The notes: generated by a model from the letters alone, not told the origin. A stretch of 7,845 nucleotides of DNA from Chloroflexota bacterium (GCA_005880075.1 VBJT01000033.1:1-7845), one strand, 5' to 3'. Positions 1 through 6,294 are shown, numbered from the stretch's first letter. A program made the numbers and translations.

Positions 1-686
1 ACGCCTTCCGTTATCACAGATGCCTCGAAGGTCGCGCTCTGGTGCTGAAGGGCCGGGCGCATGTCGTTGTTGTTCTTGTAAATCCAGACCTTGATTGGAT
101 AAGTGATGTTTCCTCCAAGGAGCTTCGACATCGAGCCGATGGTTTCGGTGGCTGTCTGGAGCATCGCCTGGGCATCGTCCTGCGAGCCGGAGTAGTAGTA
201 GATCGTGACGCCGCTCGCTTCGAGGGGAGTCCATTGAAAGCGGACGTCGTCGTAGAAGAAGCTGGCGGTGTCGGTGCGAGACTGGTCGCCGTCCGCGTCC
301 GTGGCCTCCCAGTGATACTCGATCACGGTGCCGGGCGGGAGGTAGAGACCGGCGCCGAGATCGAAGGTCGCGGTGACGGAGGTGCCGGGCTGGAACTTGG
401 GGCTGGCGTTAGCCGAGGTGCCGTCCGGCAGGACCTTATAACGAATCTTCAGGTCGTTGATGGGCGAATCGCTGCTGGCGGATACAGCAAAGGTCATGCC
501 ATCGGGAAAGCTGTCTTTGACGCCGGCGTCGGAGACGGTGGGGGCAGTGCCGGCGGAGACGCGGGCGGGAAAGAGTGTCGTTGCGGACATAACAATGGCC
601 GCGGCGAGAAGGAGGGCAGGAAGAAAGGAGAAATGGGAAATGAGAAATGCGAAAGTGGATGCCGGGCGTCCCGGCCACGAACGCAC
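1..686 (-). CDS. Secreted peptidase-MA-like protein, N-terminal part (runs off left edge)
   Basis: The reading frame starts at a probable GTG (684-686) and is open for 228 codons to the window edge, so the C-terminus is missing. Residues 1-45 look like a signal peptide: Arg at 2 and 7, a hydrophobic core at about 13-34 rich in Phe, Leu and Ala, and a small-residue VSAG site near 43-46. Residues 47-150 form a beta-rich segment with PPGTVIEYHWEATD around 117-130 and FFYDDVRFQW at 143-152. Residues 160-215 contain a GVTIYYYSGS segment, an alpha-helical stretch, then IKVWIYKNNNDMRPAL. This order resembles what I recall of Chloroflexota peptidase-MA-like exported proteins. The HExxH zinc site would lie beyond the edge, so catalysis cannot be confirmed. 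The gene follows prfB by 85 bases on the same strand and may be co-transcribed. The start is uncertain: an ATG at 588-590 would lose the signal peptide, and no good ribosome binding site is visible. Confidence 0.7.
   Translation of the reverse strand, partial: MRSWPGRPASTFAFLISHFSFLPALLLAAAIVMSATTLFPARVSAGTAPTVSDAGVKDSFPDGMTFAVSASSDSPINDLKIRYKVLPDGTSANASPKFQPGTSVTATFDLGAGLYLPPGTVIEYHWEATDADGDQSRTDTASFFYDDVRFQWTPLEASGVTIYYYSGSQDDAQAMLQTATETIGSMSKLLGGNITYPIKVWIYKNNNDMRPALQHQSATFEASVITEG
622..656. repeat. Five-unit 7-base tandem repeat (consensus RGAAATG on plus strand)
   Basis: Five successive 7-base units read AGAAAGG, AGAAATG, GGAAATG, AGAAATG and CGAAAGT on the plus strand. The middle three match RGAAATG exactly and the outer two are degraded. 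The array lies inside the signal-peptide coding region of the peptidase-like gene and is read there as alternating Phe, Ser, Leu, Ile and His codons. Seven is not a multiple of three, so a gain or loss of a single unit would shift the frame. Confidence 0.7.
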
Positions 687-747
687 GACTATCCCGCCCC
701 AGATATGTTCGCGCAGGGACGTTTTCGGAGCGCGGAAATTTGGTTGG

Positions 748-764
748 TCCCGAGAATGACGGGA
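748..764 (-). other. Weak stem-loop after prfB
   Basis: On the minus strand TCCCG and CGGGA can pair as a 5-bp stem around a 7-base loop, beginning 7 bases after the prfB stop. No T run follows, so it is a poor intrinsic terminator. It more likely marks mRNA structure between prfB and the next gene, or is chance. Confidence 0.25.
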
Positions 765-771
765 GGGTTCA

Positions 772-1869
772 CTAATCACCTAAAGTGGACTTCTGATATG
801 CGCGTAGCAGCGGGTCAAGGTCTCCGTCGAGGACGAGTTCGGCGTCGCTAGTTTCGAAGCCTGTGCGATGGTCCTTCACCATCTTATACGGGTGGAGGAC
901 GTAGGAACGGATCTGGTTGCCCCATTCGGCGGAGACGTGCTCGCCTTTGAGGCGCGATTGCTCCTCTGCCCGGCGCTCTAGCTCTTTCTCGAGCAGACGC
1001 GCTTCGAGGACTTTAAGTGCGGACTCTTTGTTGCGGCTCTGAGAGCGCTCGTTCTGGCAGGTGACCACCATGCCGGTCGGGATGTGGGTGATGCGGATGG
1101 CGGTGGCGTTCTTCTGGACGTTCTGGCCGCCGTGGCCGCTTGCGCGGAAGGTATCGATGCGCAGGTCGTCCGGGTCGAGGCGCACTTCGGCCTCGCTTTC
1201 CACTTCGGGCAGCACTTCGGCGAGCGCGAAGGAGGTGTGACGCGACTTCGAGGCATCGTACGGCGAGATGCGCACGAGGCGGTGCACCCCGCGTTCGCCG
1301 CGGAGGTAGCCGTAGGCGTTGCGGCCGCGGACCTCGACAGTCGCGCTCTTGATGCCCGCCTCTTCGCCGGTGGTCATGTCGAGGACATCTGTCTTGTAGC
1401 CGCGCTTGTCGGCCCAGCGAAGGTACATGCGCAGGAGCATCTCAGCCCAGTCCTGCGAGTCGGTACCGCCAGCGCCGGCGTGAATAGCGAGGATGGCGTC
1501 GCGCCGGTCGTATTCGCCGGCGAGCGCGAGGGCAAGCTCCATCTCCTCGAACTCGCGCGCCAGTGACTGCACATCAGAGCCGATGTCTTGCGATAACTCT
1601 TCGTCGGACTCATCGCGGGCGAGCTGAAGCAATTGCTGAAGCTCTGTCGCGCGGGACTCGAGGCCGCGCCAGGTGTCGACCTGTTCGCGGGCATCGGCGA
1701 GGCGGCGCATGACGCGCTGCGCGGTCTGAGGGTCGTCCCAGAAGCCGGGAGCGCCGGACTCTTTTTCGAGACGGGCTATTTCTTGCTCGCGGCGCGGGAC
1801 GTCAAAGACGGCGGAGGACGTGCCTCCGCTGAAGACATTATATCGGAGTGCTCGGTTATCAGTTATCAC
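772..1869 (-). CDS. prfB: Peptide chain release factor 2 (RF2)
   Basis: RF2 ends translation at UGA and UAA codons by reading the stop in the ribosomal A site and triggering peptidyl-tRNA hydrolysis. The catalytic GGQ is at 1123-1131 within an RF-typical SGHGGQNVQKNATAIRIT segment, followed by TCQNERSQ. The codon-recognition tripeptide is SPY (1258-1266) where RF2 normally has SPF; the flanks VRISPYDASKSRHTSF are RF2-like, not RF1-like (PxT). IHAGAGGTDSQDWAEMLLRMY opens the middle domain. A GTG at 1867-1869 gives 365 residues, the same length as E. coli RF2. An ATG at 2011-2013 keeps the frame open but would overlap the upstream gene by 53 bases and add 48 residues of non-RF2 sequence. No clear ribosome binding site supports either start. 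The first 21 residues do not resemble the usual RF2 N-terminal helix; homology begins around FDVPRREQEIARLE. Confidence 0.93.
   Translation of the reverse strand: MITDNRALRYNVFSGGTSSAVFDVPRREQEIARLEKESGAPGFWDDPQTAQRVMRRLADAREQVDTWRGLESRATELQQLLQLARDESDEELSQDIGSDVQSLAREFEEMELALALAGEYDRRDAILAIHAGAGGTDSQDWAEMLLRMYLRWADKRGYKTDVLDMTTGEEAGIKSATVEVRGRNAYGYLRGERGVHRLVRISPYDASKSRHTSFALAEVLPEVESEAEVRLDPDDLRIDTFRASGHGGQNVQKNATAIRITHIPTGMVVTCQNERSQSRNKESALKVLEARLLEKELERRAEEQSRLKGEHVSAEWGNQIRSYVLHPYKMVKDHRTGFETSDAELVLDGDLDPLLRAYQKSTLGD
1801..1807 (-). promoter_or_regulatory. CTTTGAC heptamer, the RF2 frameshift-site sequence, here read in frame
   Basis: Many bacterial prfB genes contain CUU UGA C, where RF2 shortage causes a +1 shift over the UGA. 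The same heptamer is at the homologous place here, 22 codons into the GTG-initiated frame. However, the main frame reads through it as GTC TTT GAC without a stop. The frame that would meet TGA has only ten sense codons after a TAA (1838-1840) and no start codon. A working frameshift is therefore not supported, and the heptamer looks like a remnant or simply conserved Phe-Asp coding. Confidence 0.45.
1811..1829 (-). promoter_or_regulatory. Perfect 7-bp GC-rich hairpin in the prfB 5' region
   Basis: GCGGAGG at 1811-1817 and CCTCCGC at 1823-1829 form a perfect 7-bp stem around the loop ACGTG. In the prfB mRNA the 5' arm carries GGAGG, a Shine-Dalgarno-like core, paired with CCTCC. The hairpin ends three bases before the CTTTGAC heptamer and lies inside the first codons of the GTG-initiated frame. 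It could modulate early translation; no function is proven by the sequence. Confidence 0.6.
1837..1842 (-). promoter_or_regulatory. Possible -10 box (TATAAT) near prfB start
   Basis: An exact TATAAT hexamer on the minus strand stands out in GC-rich surroundings. No good TTGACA-like box lies 16-18 bases upstream. If used, transcription would begin near 1830, inside the prfB frame and just before the hairpin, leaving no start codon for full-length RF2. It is therefore either not the prfB promoter or it makes a different transcript. Confidence 0.25.
1855..1868. repeat. Two-unit 7-base direct repeat (GTTATCA x2)
   Basis: GTTATCA occurs twice in immediate tandem (1855-1861 and 1862-1868). On the minus strand this is TGATAAC repeated, and it overlaps the proposed prfB GTG start at 1867-1869. 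It is the second heptameric repeat in the window, with a different unit from the one at 622-656. Confidence 0.6.
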
Positions 1870-1912
1870 TTCAGTAACCCAATAGGCTTGAGTGAATATA
1901 GGGCCGGGGCAC

Positions 1913-1918
1913 AGTATA
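1913..1918 (-). promoter_or_regulatory. Possible -10 box (TATACT) upstream of prfB
   Basis: TATACT lies in the AT-rich spacer between the cyclase gene stop and prfB. Transcription from it would start near 1906, about 37 bases before the GTG start at 1869, which suits a short prfB leader better than the TATAAT at 1837-1842. No convincing -35 box is visible. Confidence 0.3.
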
Positions 1919-1960
1919 TACGCGCTGAACGACCGAGATCGGGATGACCGACGCGCGGAA

Positions 1961-4900
1961 TCAAGATTCGGCGGAGATCCGTCGCGGTTCGGTAAGCTCG
2001 GGTTCGAGGCCAAGCGCCAGGTCTTCCAGAAGCTTCATCCCGAGCTCTCGGGCCGTCATGAGCGCCCTGGTGAGGAGTTGCCCCGCCTGCGTTCGACCGA
2101 CGGGATCACCGCGCCGCGCGAGCATCTGCGCGTACTGGTACTGCGTCCAGGCTACCCAGGGCGGGCTATCTATCCTGGCGTTCATCACTAGGGCGTCTTC
2201 GAAGTGGCATTCGGCGTGCTCCCAGCGATGCATTGTGGTGGCGAGGAGGCCCAGAAAGCGCGACGCCGACCCGTAGGAGGCGACAGCATTCGCGATTACG
2301 ACACAGCGACCGGCATGGGGACGCGGGAGGCGGTAGAGCTCGGCAGCGCGGGGCGCGTCACCGAGGAAGGCGCAGACCTCGGAGAGGAGGGAAATAGACC
2401 CCATCCAAAGAAGGTCTTCAGGTATTTTGTCGAGGCCTCCGGAGAGCATGAACTCGAACTGGGCGCGCGCGTCTTCCTCGCGGCCGAGACTGCTGTATAT
2501 GTAGGCGAGACCGATCCGCCACTGAGGTACGGAGCCGTATGTCTCGACGAAACCCCGGAAGGCGGGCTCGATCTCCTCAACGCGGCCTTGTTCCCTGCGC
2601 AGAATGCCGAACTGCACACCGTAGGTCTGCGCGGCATCGAAGATTTGCGATGTCTGGCCCAAAATCAGAGCATCCTGCGCTTGTGTTTCGACTTCGTTGA
2701 AGCGGCCGGCCATAAGCGTCCGCATTGTTCGGAAGATGGCGGCCCACCAGAGGTGTTGTGGAATGCGCAGCTCTTCGGCCAGTGCGGCAAACGCCTCGAT
2801 CTCTGCATCTGCGGCTGCTGTATCTCCGATCTCGACGAGATTGACGATCCGTAGTGCCATCCCCACAAGCGCCAGCTCTTTATCTCGGGACTGCTCAGCG
2901 AGCCGCAGAATCTCGGAGTACACCGCCGCCCGGTCCTCGATTGCCTCGGGCCCGCCCACGGAATAATGTCTGCTAATTAGGACGTGAGCTAATGTCACGG
3001 GATCGCCAAGCCTGCGGGCCATCTCCAGAGCCTGCTGACTGAGCGCCAGCCTCCGGTCCTGCTGGGGCGACCAGTGGATGGCCATCGAGAGTCGTGCCAG
3101 GACGCGCGCCCTGAGCGGCGAGTCGGCATCGCCGAGGGCGATGAGCGCGTCCTCCAGCAGTCCGACGAGAGTCTCATCAAAGACTCCGACGCGAGCCACG
3201 AAGCCCGCTCCTCCGAAGTATAGGGCCGCGATCGCGAGTTGCTCCGCATTGCTAAGACTTTTGGCAACGACGGCTGCCCGCTTGAAGGTTTCGAGCGCTT
3301 GTGGGGTATTTCCCGAGCGCCACTGATTCTCTCCGAGAAAAAGAAGCAGCGCGCAAAGCTGATCGTCCGTTTCGGCAGAGGGCTCCAATAACTGCATCGC
3401 CTGGAGCGCCCGCTCGTAGTGATCGGTCGCCTCCTCATAGGCGAGTAACCGGCCTGCGCGCTCGCCAGCTCTCGACGCATACAGGACCGCCTTGTCCGCG
3501 GCGGCTTCTTGGGCCGCCTGGAAGAAGTGGTGGGCAAGCTCAGCCAGGTGAGGTTCGGGGTCCAGAAGATAAAGAACCTCAAACGCTTCTGCTACGCGAC
3601 GGTGCAAATGGCGGCGGCGCGGGGCGCTCAGTCCCTGGTACAGAGTCTCTCGGATCAGCGGGTGCGCGAACGCGTAACCGCCGCCCTCCTCGCGCAGAAG
3701 CTGGGCGGCGAGTGCTTTCTCGAGAAGGTTCAGGGCGGATTCCTCGTCCAGCGCCGTCGCGGCCGATAGCCTTGGCAGGGACAGATCGCGGCCAATTACC
3801 GCCGAGTAGACCAGAACGCGCCTCGCTGCCTCGTCCAATCGCCACAGGCGCCTTTCGATAACTTGCCGGATGCCTTCCGGCACTATCCAATCGCTAACCT
3901 TGGACTGAGCATCAGTCAGGTCACGACCCTGCTCCTGAAGATGGCGCACGAGCTCCTCAATGAAGAAGGGGTTACCCTCGGTTGCAGCGAAGAGGGCATC
4001 CGCCACATGGTGAGCGGGAACGTCGCCGAGCGCGGCCTCAGCGAGAAGCGCGGCCTCATCGCGCGGGAGGGGCTGGACCGAGAGACGTGAGCCGAGGCGC
4101 CGCCGTGTCAACTCCGTCAGCAGGCCGGCCAGAGGGTGGCTGGGATCAACTTCTGTGTCCCGGTATGTGCCGATAACGAGGAGAGGAGCGTCAACCAGGC
4201 GGCGGGCCAAATGCTGCAAGAGAAGCAAGCTGGCGTCGTCCGCGGAGTGGAGGTCGTCGAGGGATAGCAGCAACGGCTTGCCCGAGGCCACTGTCAGAAG
4301 GAAGTCGCTAACGCCCTCGAACAGGCGATAGCGCTCCGCTTCAGGGCCGAGGGCGGGCGCTTCAGGAATATCGGGCAGGAGCTGGGCCAGCTCCGGCAGA
4401 AGCCGCACTAAGTAAGCGGCGTTCCCATCAACGGCCGCCCGAAGCTGCTCGGGACTACGGTCGCGAAGCCACGGTTTGAGGGCTTCAGTGAAGGGCAGGT
4501 AGGGCGGCATTCCTTCGGTCCCATAGGCGCGGCCGGTTAGGACGTCCAGCCCTCGATCGCTGGCATAGATCGCCAGCTCGGAAACGAGCCGCGTCTTCCC
4601 CACGCCCGGGCCACCCCCTACGAGCACCAGTGCTCCCTGGCCATGTGTAGCGGCTTCTAGATGGCGCCGAAGTTGCGCCGCCTCGTCGCGACGACCCACG
4701 AAGGGGGTGAGCCCGGTCCGGACTCCTTGCTCCTGCGGCCAGCGAACCTCAAATAGCGGAACGGGAGCTCGAAAGCCCTTCAGACTCCGCTCGCCGACGC
4801 TCGTGAACTCGAGGTCCTCGTGATGGCGTGTCAGCAGGTGCGTCAACTCCGAAACGAGGTCCTGGCCGCCATCCGCTTCCGCCTCGATGCGGGCAGCTAG

Positions 4901-5251
4901 GTCCACATCGCTGCCGAGCAGATCGTGGCCTTCTGTCAGGGGCTCGCCCGTGTGCAGACCGACGCGGACCAGGAGCTCCGGGTAGCGGCCCTCGCGATGC
5001 TGCGCCTCAATCGCCTGTTGCAGCTCTGCGGCACATTCGACGCCCTGGCGCGCTGACGAAAACGCGACCATAAAGCCATCACCCGTGCCCTTCACCACCC
5101 TGCCGCCGAAGCGAACGAACTGCTGTTTCAGGATCCTATCGTGGGCCCGGCGTAACGCCTGCGCCGCGGCGTCGCCCAGGCGATCGCCCAGACCTGTAGA
5201 GTCTACCAGGTCTGTGAACATGATGGTGACAGTGCTCTCTGGCCCCCCCAT
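1961..5251 (-). CDS. Class III nucleotide cyclase homology domain, STAND/AAA ATPase and TPR signalling protein
   Basis: This is a 1096-residue cytoplasmic signalling protein. Residues 5-170 form a cyclase homology domain: metal Asp14 in FTDLVDST, Lys54 and metal Asp58 in VKGTGDGF, Asp110 in the purine-recognising position, and Arg121. The usual transition-state Asn of the VNxAxR motif is Asp117 (VDLAAR), so cyclase activity is uncertain. Residues 183-400 form an ATPase: Walker A GGPGVGKT at 213-220 and Walker B LLLSLDDLHSAD with Asp332-Asp333. A winged-helix-like section follows at about 465-565, then helical TPR-type repeats to the end. The architecture matches known cyclase-ATPase-TPR regulators in actinobacteria and Chloroflexota; the ligand is unknown. 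The ATG at 5249-5251 is preferred over a TTG nine codons upstream because MGGPESTVTIMFTDLVDST fits the domain start and a TATAAT lies just ahead. No transmembrane segment or C-terminal DNA-binding domain is seen. Confidence 0.9.
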   Translation of the reverse strand: MGGPESTVTIMFTDLVDSTGLGDRLGDAAAQALRRAHDRILKQQFVRFGGRVVKGTGDGFMVAFSSARQGVECAAELQQAIEAQHREGRYPELLVRVGLHTGEPLTEGHDLLGSDVDLAARIEAEADGGQDLVSELTHLLTRHHEDLEFTSVGERSLKGFRAPVPLFEVRWPQEQGVRTGLTPFVGRRDEAAQLRRHLEAATHGQGALVLVGGGPGVGKTRLVSELAIYASDRGLDVLTGRAYGTEGMPPYLPFTEALKPWLRDRSPEQLRAAVDGNAAYLVRLLPELAQLLPDIPEAPALGPEAERYRLFEGVSDFLLTVASGKPLLLSLDDLHSADDASLLLLQHLARRLVDAPLLVIGTYRDTEVDPSHPLAGLLTELTRRRLGSRLSVQPLPRDEAALLAEAALGDVPAHHVADALFAATEGNPFFIEELVRHLQEQGRDLTDAQSKVSDWIVPEGIRQVIERRLWRLDEAARRVLVYSAVIGRDLSLPRLSAATALDEESALNLLEKALAAQLLREEGGGYAFAHPLIRETLYQGLSAPRRRHLHRRVAEAFEVLYLLDPEPHLAELAHHFFQAAQEAAADKAVLYASRAGERAGRLLAYEEATDHYERALQAMQLLEPSAETDDQLCALLLFLGENQWRSGNTPQALETFKRAAVVAKSLSNAEQLAIAALYFGGAGFVARVGVFDETLVGLLEDALIALGDADSPLRARVLARLSMAIHWSPQQDRRLALSQQALEMARRLGDPVTLAHVLISRHYSVGGPEAIEDRAAVYSEILRLAEQSRDKELALVGMALRIVNLVEIGDTAAADAEIEAFAALAEELRIPQHLWWAAIFRTMRTLMAGRFNEVETQAQDALILGQTSQIFDAAQTYGVQFGILRREQGRVEEIEPAFRGFVETYGSVPQWRIGLAYIYSSLGREEDARAQFEFMLSGGLDKIPEDLLWMGSISLLSEVCAFLGDAPRAAELYRLPRPHAGRCVVIANAVASYGSASRFLGLLATTMHRWEHAECHFEDALVMNARIDSPPWVAWTQYQYAQMLARRGDPVGRTQAGQLLTRALMTARELGMKLLEDLALGLEPELTEPRRISAES

Positions 5252-5260
5252 AGCGGTCGT

Positions 5261-5266
5261 ATTATA
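5261..5266 (-). promoter_or_regulatory. Probable -10 box for the cyclase gene, giving a near-leaderless mRNA
   Basis: An exact TATAAT on the minus strand ends nine bases before the ATG at 5249-5251. Usual spacing puts the transcription start at about 5253-5254, so the leader would be two to three bases long. No Shine-Dalgarno sequence precedes the ATG, which fits leaderless initiation. The -35 region is weak (ACCACA at 17-base spacing). Confidence 0.5.
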
Positions 5267-5452
5267 ACGGCATCGCAAGGCACTGTGGTGGTAACTGGGT
5301 CCGATCAGTGGTCAGGCCCCTTCTTGACGATCACGAGGCCGCTTTTCGATCCTTGTCGAGCCTAATTTTTTTTGAGTTGTATATACACATGCTACACGGC
5401 GCCTTTAGTCCGATTTACGGTTCTGCAACCCTGCTCTACAGATACTACCCGT

Positions 5453-5472
5453 TGTTCCGAGATTTTGAGGAA
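5453..5472 (+). repeat. Imperfect copy of a hemerythrin-gene segment (partner 5539-5558)
   Basis: Bases 5453-5472 match 5539-5558 at 17 of 20 positions, 86 bases apart. The second copy codes for part of LFRDFEE in the hemerythrin. The first, read in a different frame, gives the same seven residues, and every base difference across those codons is synonymous (TTG/CTG, CGA/CGT, GAT/GAC, TTT/TTC). Confidence 0.5.
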
Positions 5473-5480
5473 AGGAAGGA
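5472..5480 (+). promoter_or_regulatory. Ribosome binding site of the hemerythrin gene
   Basis: AAGGAAGGA ends nine bases before the ATG at 5490-5492. It supports this start over other in-frame candidates such as the Met codon at residue 6. Confidence 0.75.
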
Positions 5481-5489
5481 TATTGCCCA

Positions 5490-6281
5490 ATGGATGCTAT
5501 TCAGATGATCCGCGAGGACCACCGACGGGTCGAGACACTGTTCCGTGACTTCGAGGAAGCTCCGGACGCTCAGACCAAGAAGGCCGTCTTCGACAACATT
5601 TTCATGGAGCTGGACGTCCACGCGAACATCGAGGAGGAAATTTTCTACCCAGCCGTTCAACGGCAGGGTGAGAAGGAGATGATCCGGCACGCCGAAGAAG
5701 AGCACGGCATGGTAAAGCAGCTCCTGAACGAGATAGTGGCGATGGACCCCAAGGACCCGAGCTTCGAGGCCAAGTTCCACGTGCTGAAGGACAATGTCCA
5801 GGACCACGTCGCCGAGGAAGAGTCGGAGATGCTTCCGAAGGCGGCCGAGGCCGGGATGTCGCGGCTGATGCAGCTGGGTGAGGAGATGGAGCGCCGCAAG
5901 CAGCAACTGATGACCGCGACTAACGGCCGGCGGCGGACGGCCGCGTCGCCGCGCAGGCGCGCGACGACGACGAGACGACGGACCTCGACGGGCCGTTCGT
6001 CGACTGCGCGAAAGTCCACCTCTCGCGCCAAGGCGAGCAGCCCAGCGCGCAAGACGACTGCGCGCGCGAAGCCGGGCGCGAAAGCATCATCGGCACGCAA
6101 GACGACGGCGAGCCGGTCATCCTCCACGTCCGCTCGCTCGCGAACGACGACGAGCCGATCTCGGGCAACGGCCGGCGGCTCACGCTCGACCGCGCGAGCG
6201 CGGGCGACGACGCCCGGCGGGAGCACGCGCAACAAGCCGGCAGGGCGCCGCAGCGGTAGCCGCTCGGGCGGAAGCCGCTAG
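5490..6281 (+). CDS. Hemerythrin HHE-domain protein with long basic histone-like tail
   Basis: Residues 1-140 are a hemerythrin HHE domain, a four-helix bundle that binds a di-iron centre and in this family serves oxygen, nitric oxide or iron sensing or storage. Likely ligands are His11 (REDHRRV), His44 and Glu48 (HANIEEE), His72 (AEEEH), His106 and Glu110 (HVAEE), the full set expected. Residues 147-263 are a low-complexity tail of Arg, Ser, Thr, Ala, Lys and Gly with no Asp, Glu or aromatic residue. It includes repeated ARKTTA blocks and resembles histone H1-like or AlgP-like DNA-binding tails. Standalone HHE proteins are usually 140-190 residues, so the tail is an addition. No signal peptide is present and the protein is probably cytoplasmic and nucleoid-associated (inferred). 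The ribosome binding site AAGGAAGGA supports the start. The next gene starts 60 bases downstream on the same strand. Confidence 0.88.
   Translation: MDAIQMIREDHRRVETLFRDFEEAPDAQTKKAVFDNIFMELDVHANIEEEIFYPAVQRQGEKEMIRHAEEEHGMVKQLLNEIVAMDPKDPSFEAKFHVLKDNVQDHVAEEESEMLPKAAEAGMSRLMQLGEEMERRKQQLMTATNGRRRTAASPRRRATTTRRRTSTGRSSTARKSTSRAKASSPARKTTARAKPGAKASSARKTTASRSSSTSARSRTTTSRSRATAGGSRSTARARATTPGGSTRNKPAGRRSGSRSGGSR
6048..6106 (+). repeat. In-frame direct repeat CGCAAGACGAC in the hemerythrin tail
   Basis: CGCAAGACGAC occurs at 6048-6058 and 6096-6106, 48 bases (16 codons) apart, coding for ARKTTA twice. It suggests that the basic tail grew partly by in-frame duplication of short blocks. Confidence 0.6.
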
Positions 6282-6294
6282 AGTCCTGACGGGT

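Larger units (their letters stand above)
5252..5489. other. Divergent intergenic region with A/T-rich tracts
   Basis: This 238-base spacer separates the leftward cyclase gene from the rightward hemerythrin gene. It holds the cyclase TATAAT, a run of eight T (5366-5373), a TATATACA tract (5380-5387) and a possible TTTACG to TACAGA promoter pair at 17-base spacing near 5414-5442, which matches consensus poorly. No confident promoter for the hemerythrin gene can be named. A weakly coding-looking frame across it is discussed under findings. Confidence 0.6.

Noticed and set aside
42..851. Long plus-strand frame of 269 codons
   Set aside because: It is opposite the peptidase-like gene and the prfB end, has low-complexity Gly/Arg-rich composition typical of an antisense shadow, and the minus-strand frame shows a signal peptide and family-like motifs.
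1836..1838. ATG just upstream of the prfB hairpin as an RF2 start
   Set aside because: It is in a different frame that ends at TAG after 20 codons. Reaching the RF2 frame would need a -1 shift with no recognisable slippery site.
772..2013. Longest prfB frame starting at ATG 2011-2013
   Set aside because: It adds 48 residues unlike any RF2, overlaps the end of the cyclase gene by 53 bases, and makes the protein longer than family members. GTG at 1867-1869 gives the typical 365 residues.
3301..3861. 186-codon plus-strand frame inside the cyclase gene
   Set aside because: It is Pro/Arg-rich shadow sequence. The minus-strand frame continues without break through the ATPase and TPR regions.
5308..5508. 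66-codon frame in the divergent spacer
   Set aside because: It has a GTG start with no ribosome binding site, overlaps the hemerythrin start, and lacks a recognisable domain. It is kept only as a possible relic in the findings.
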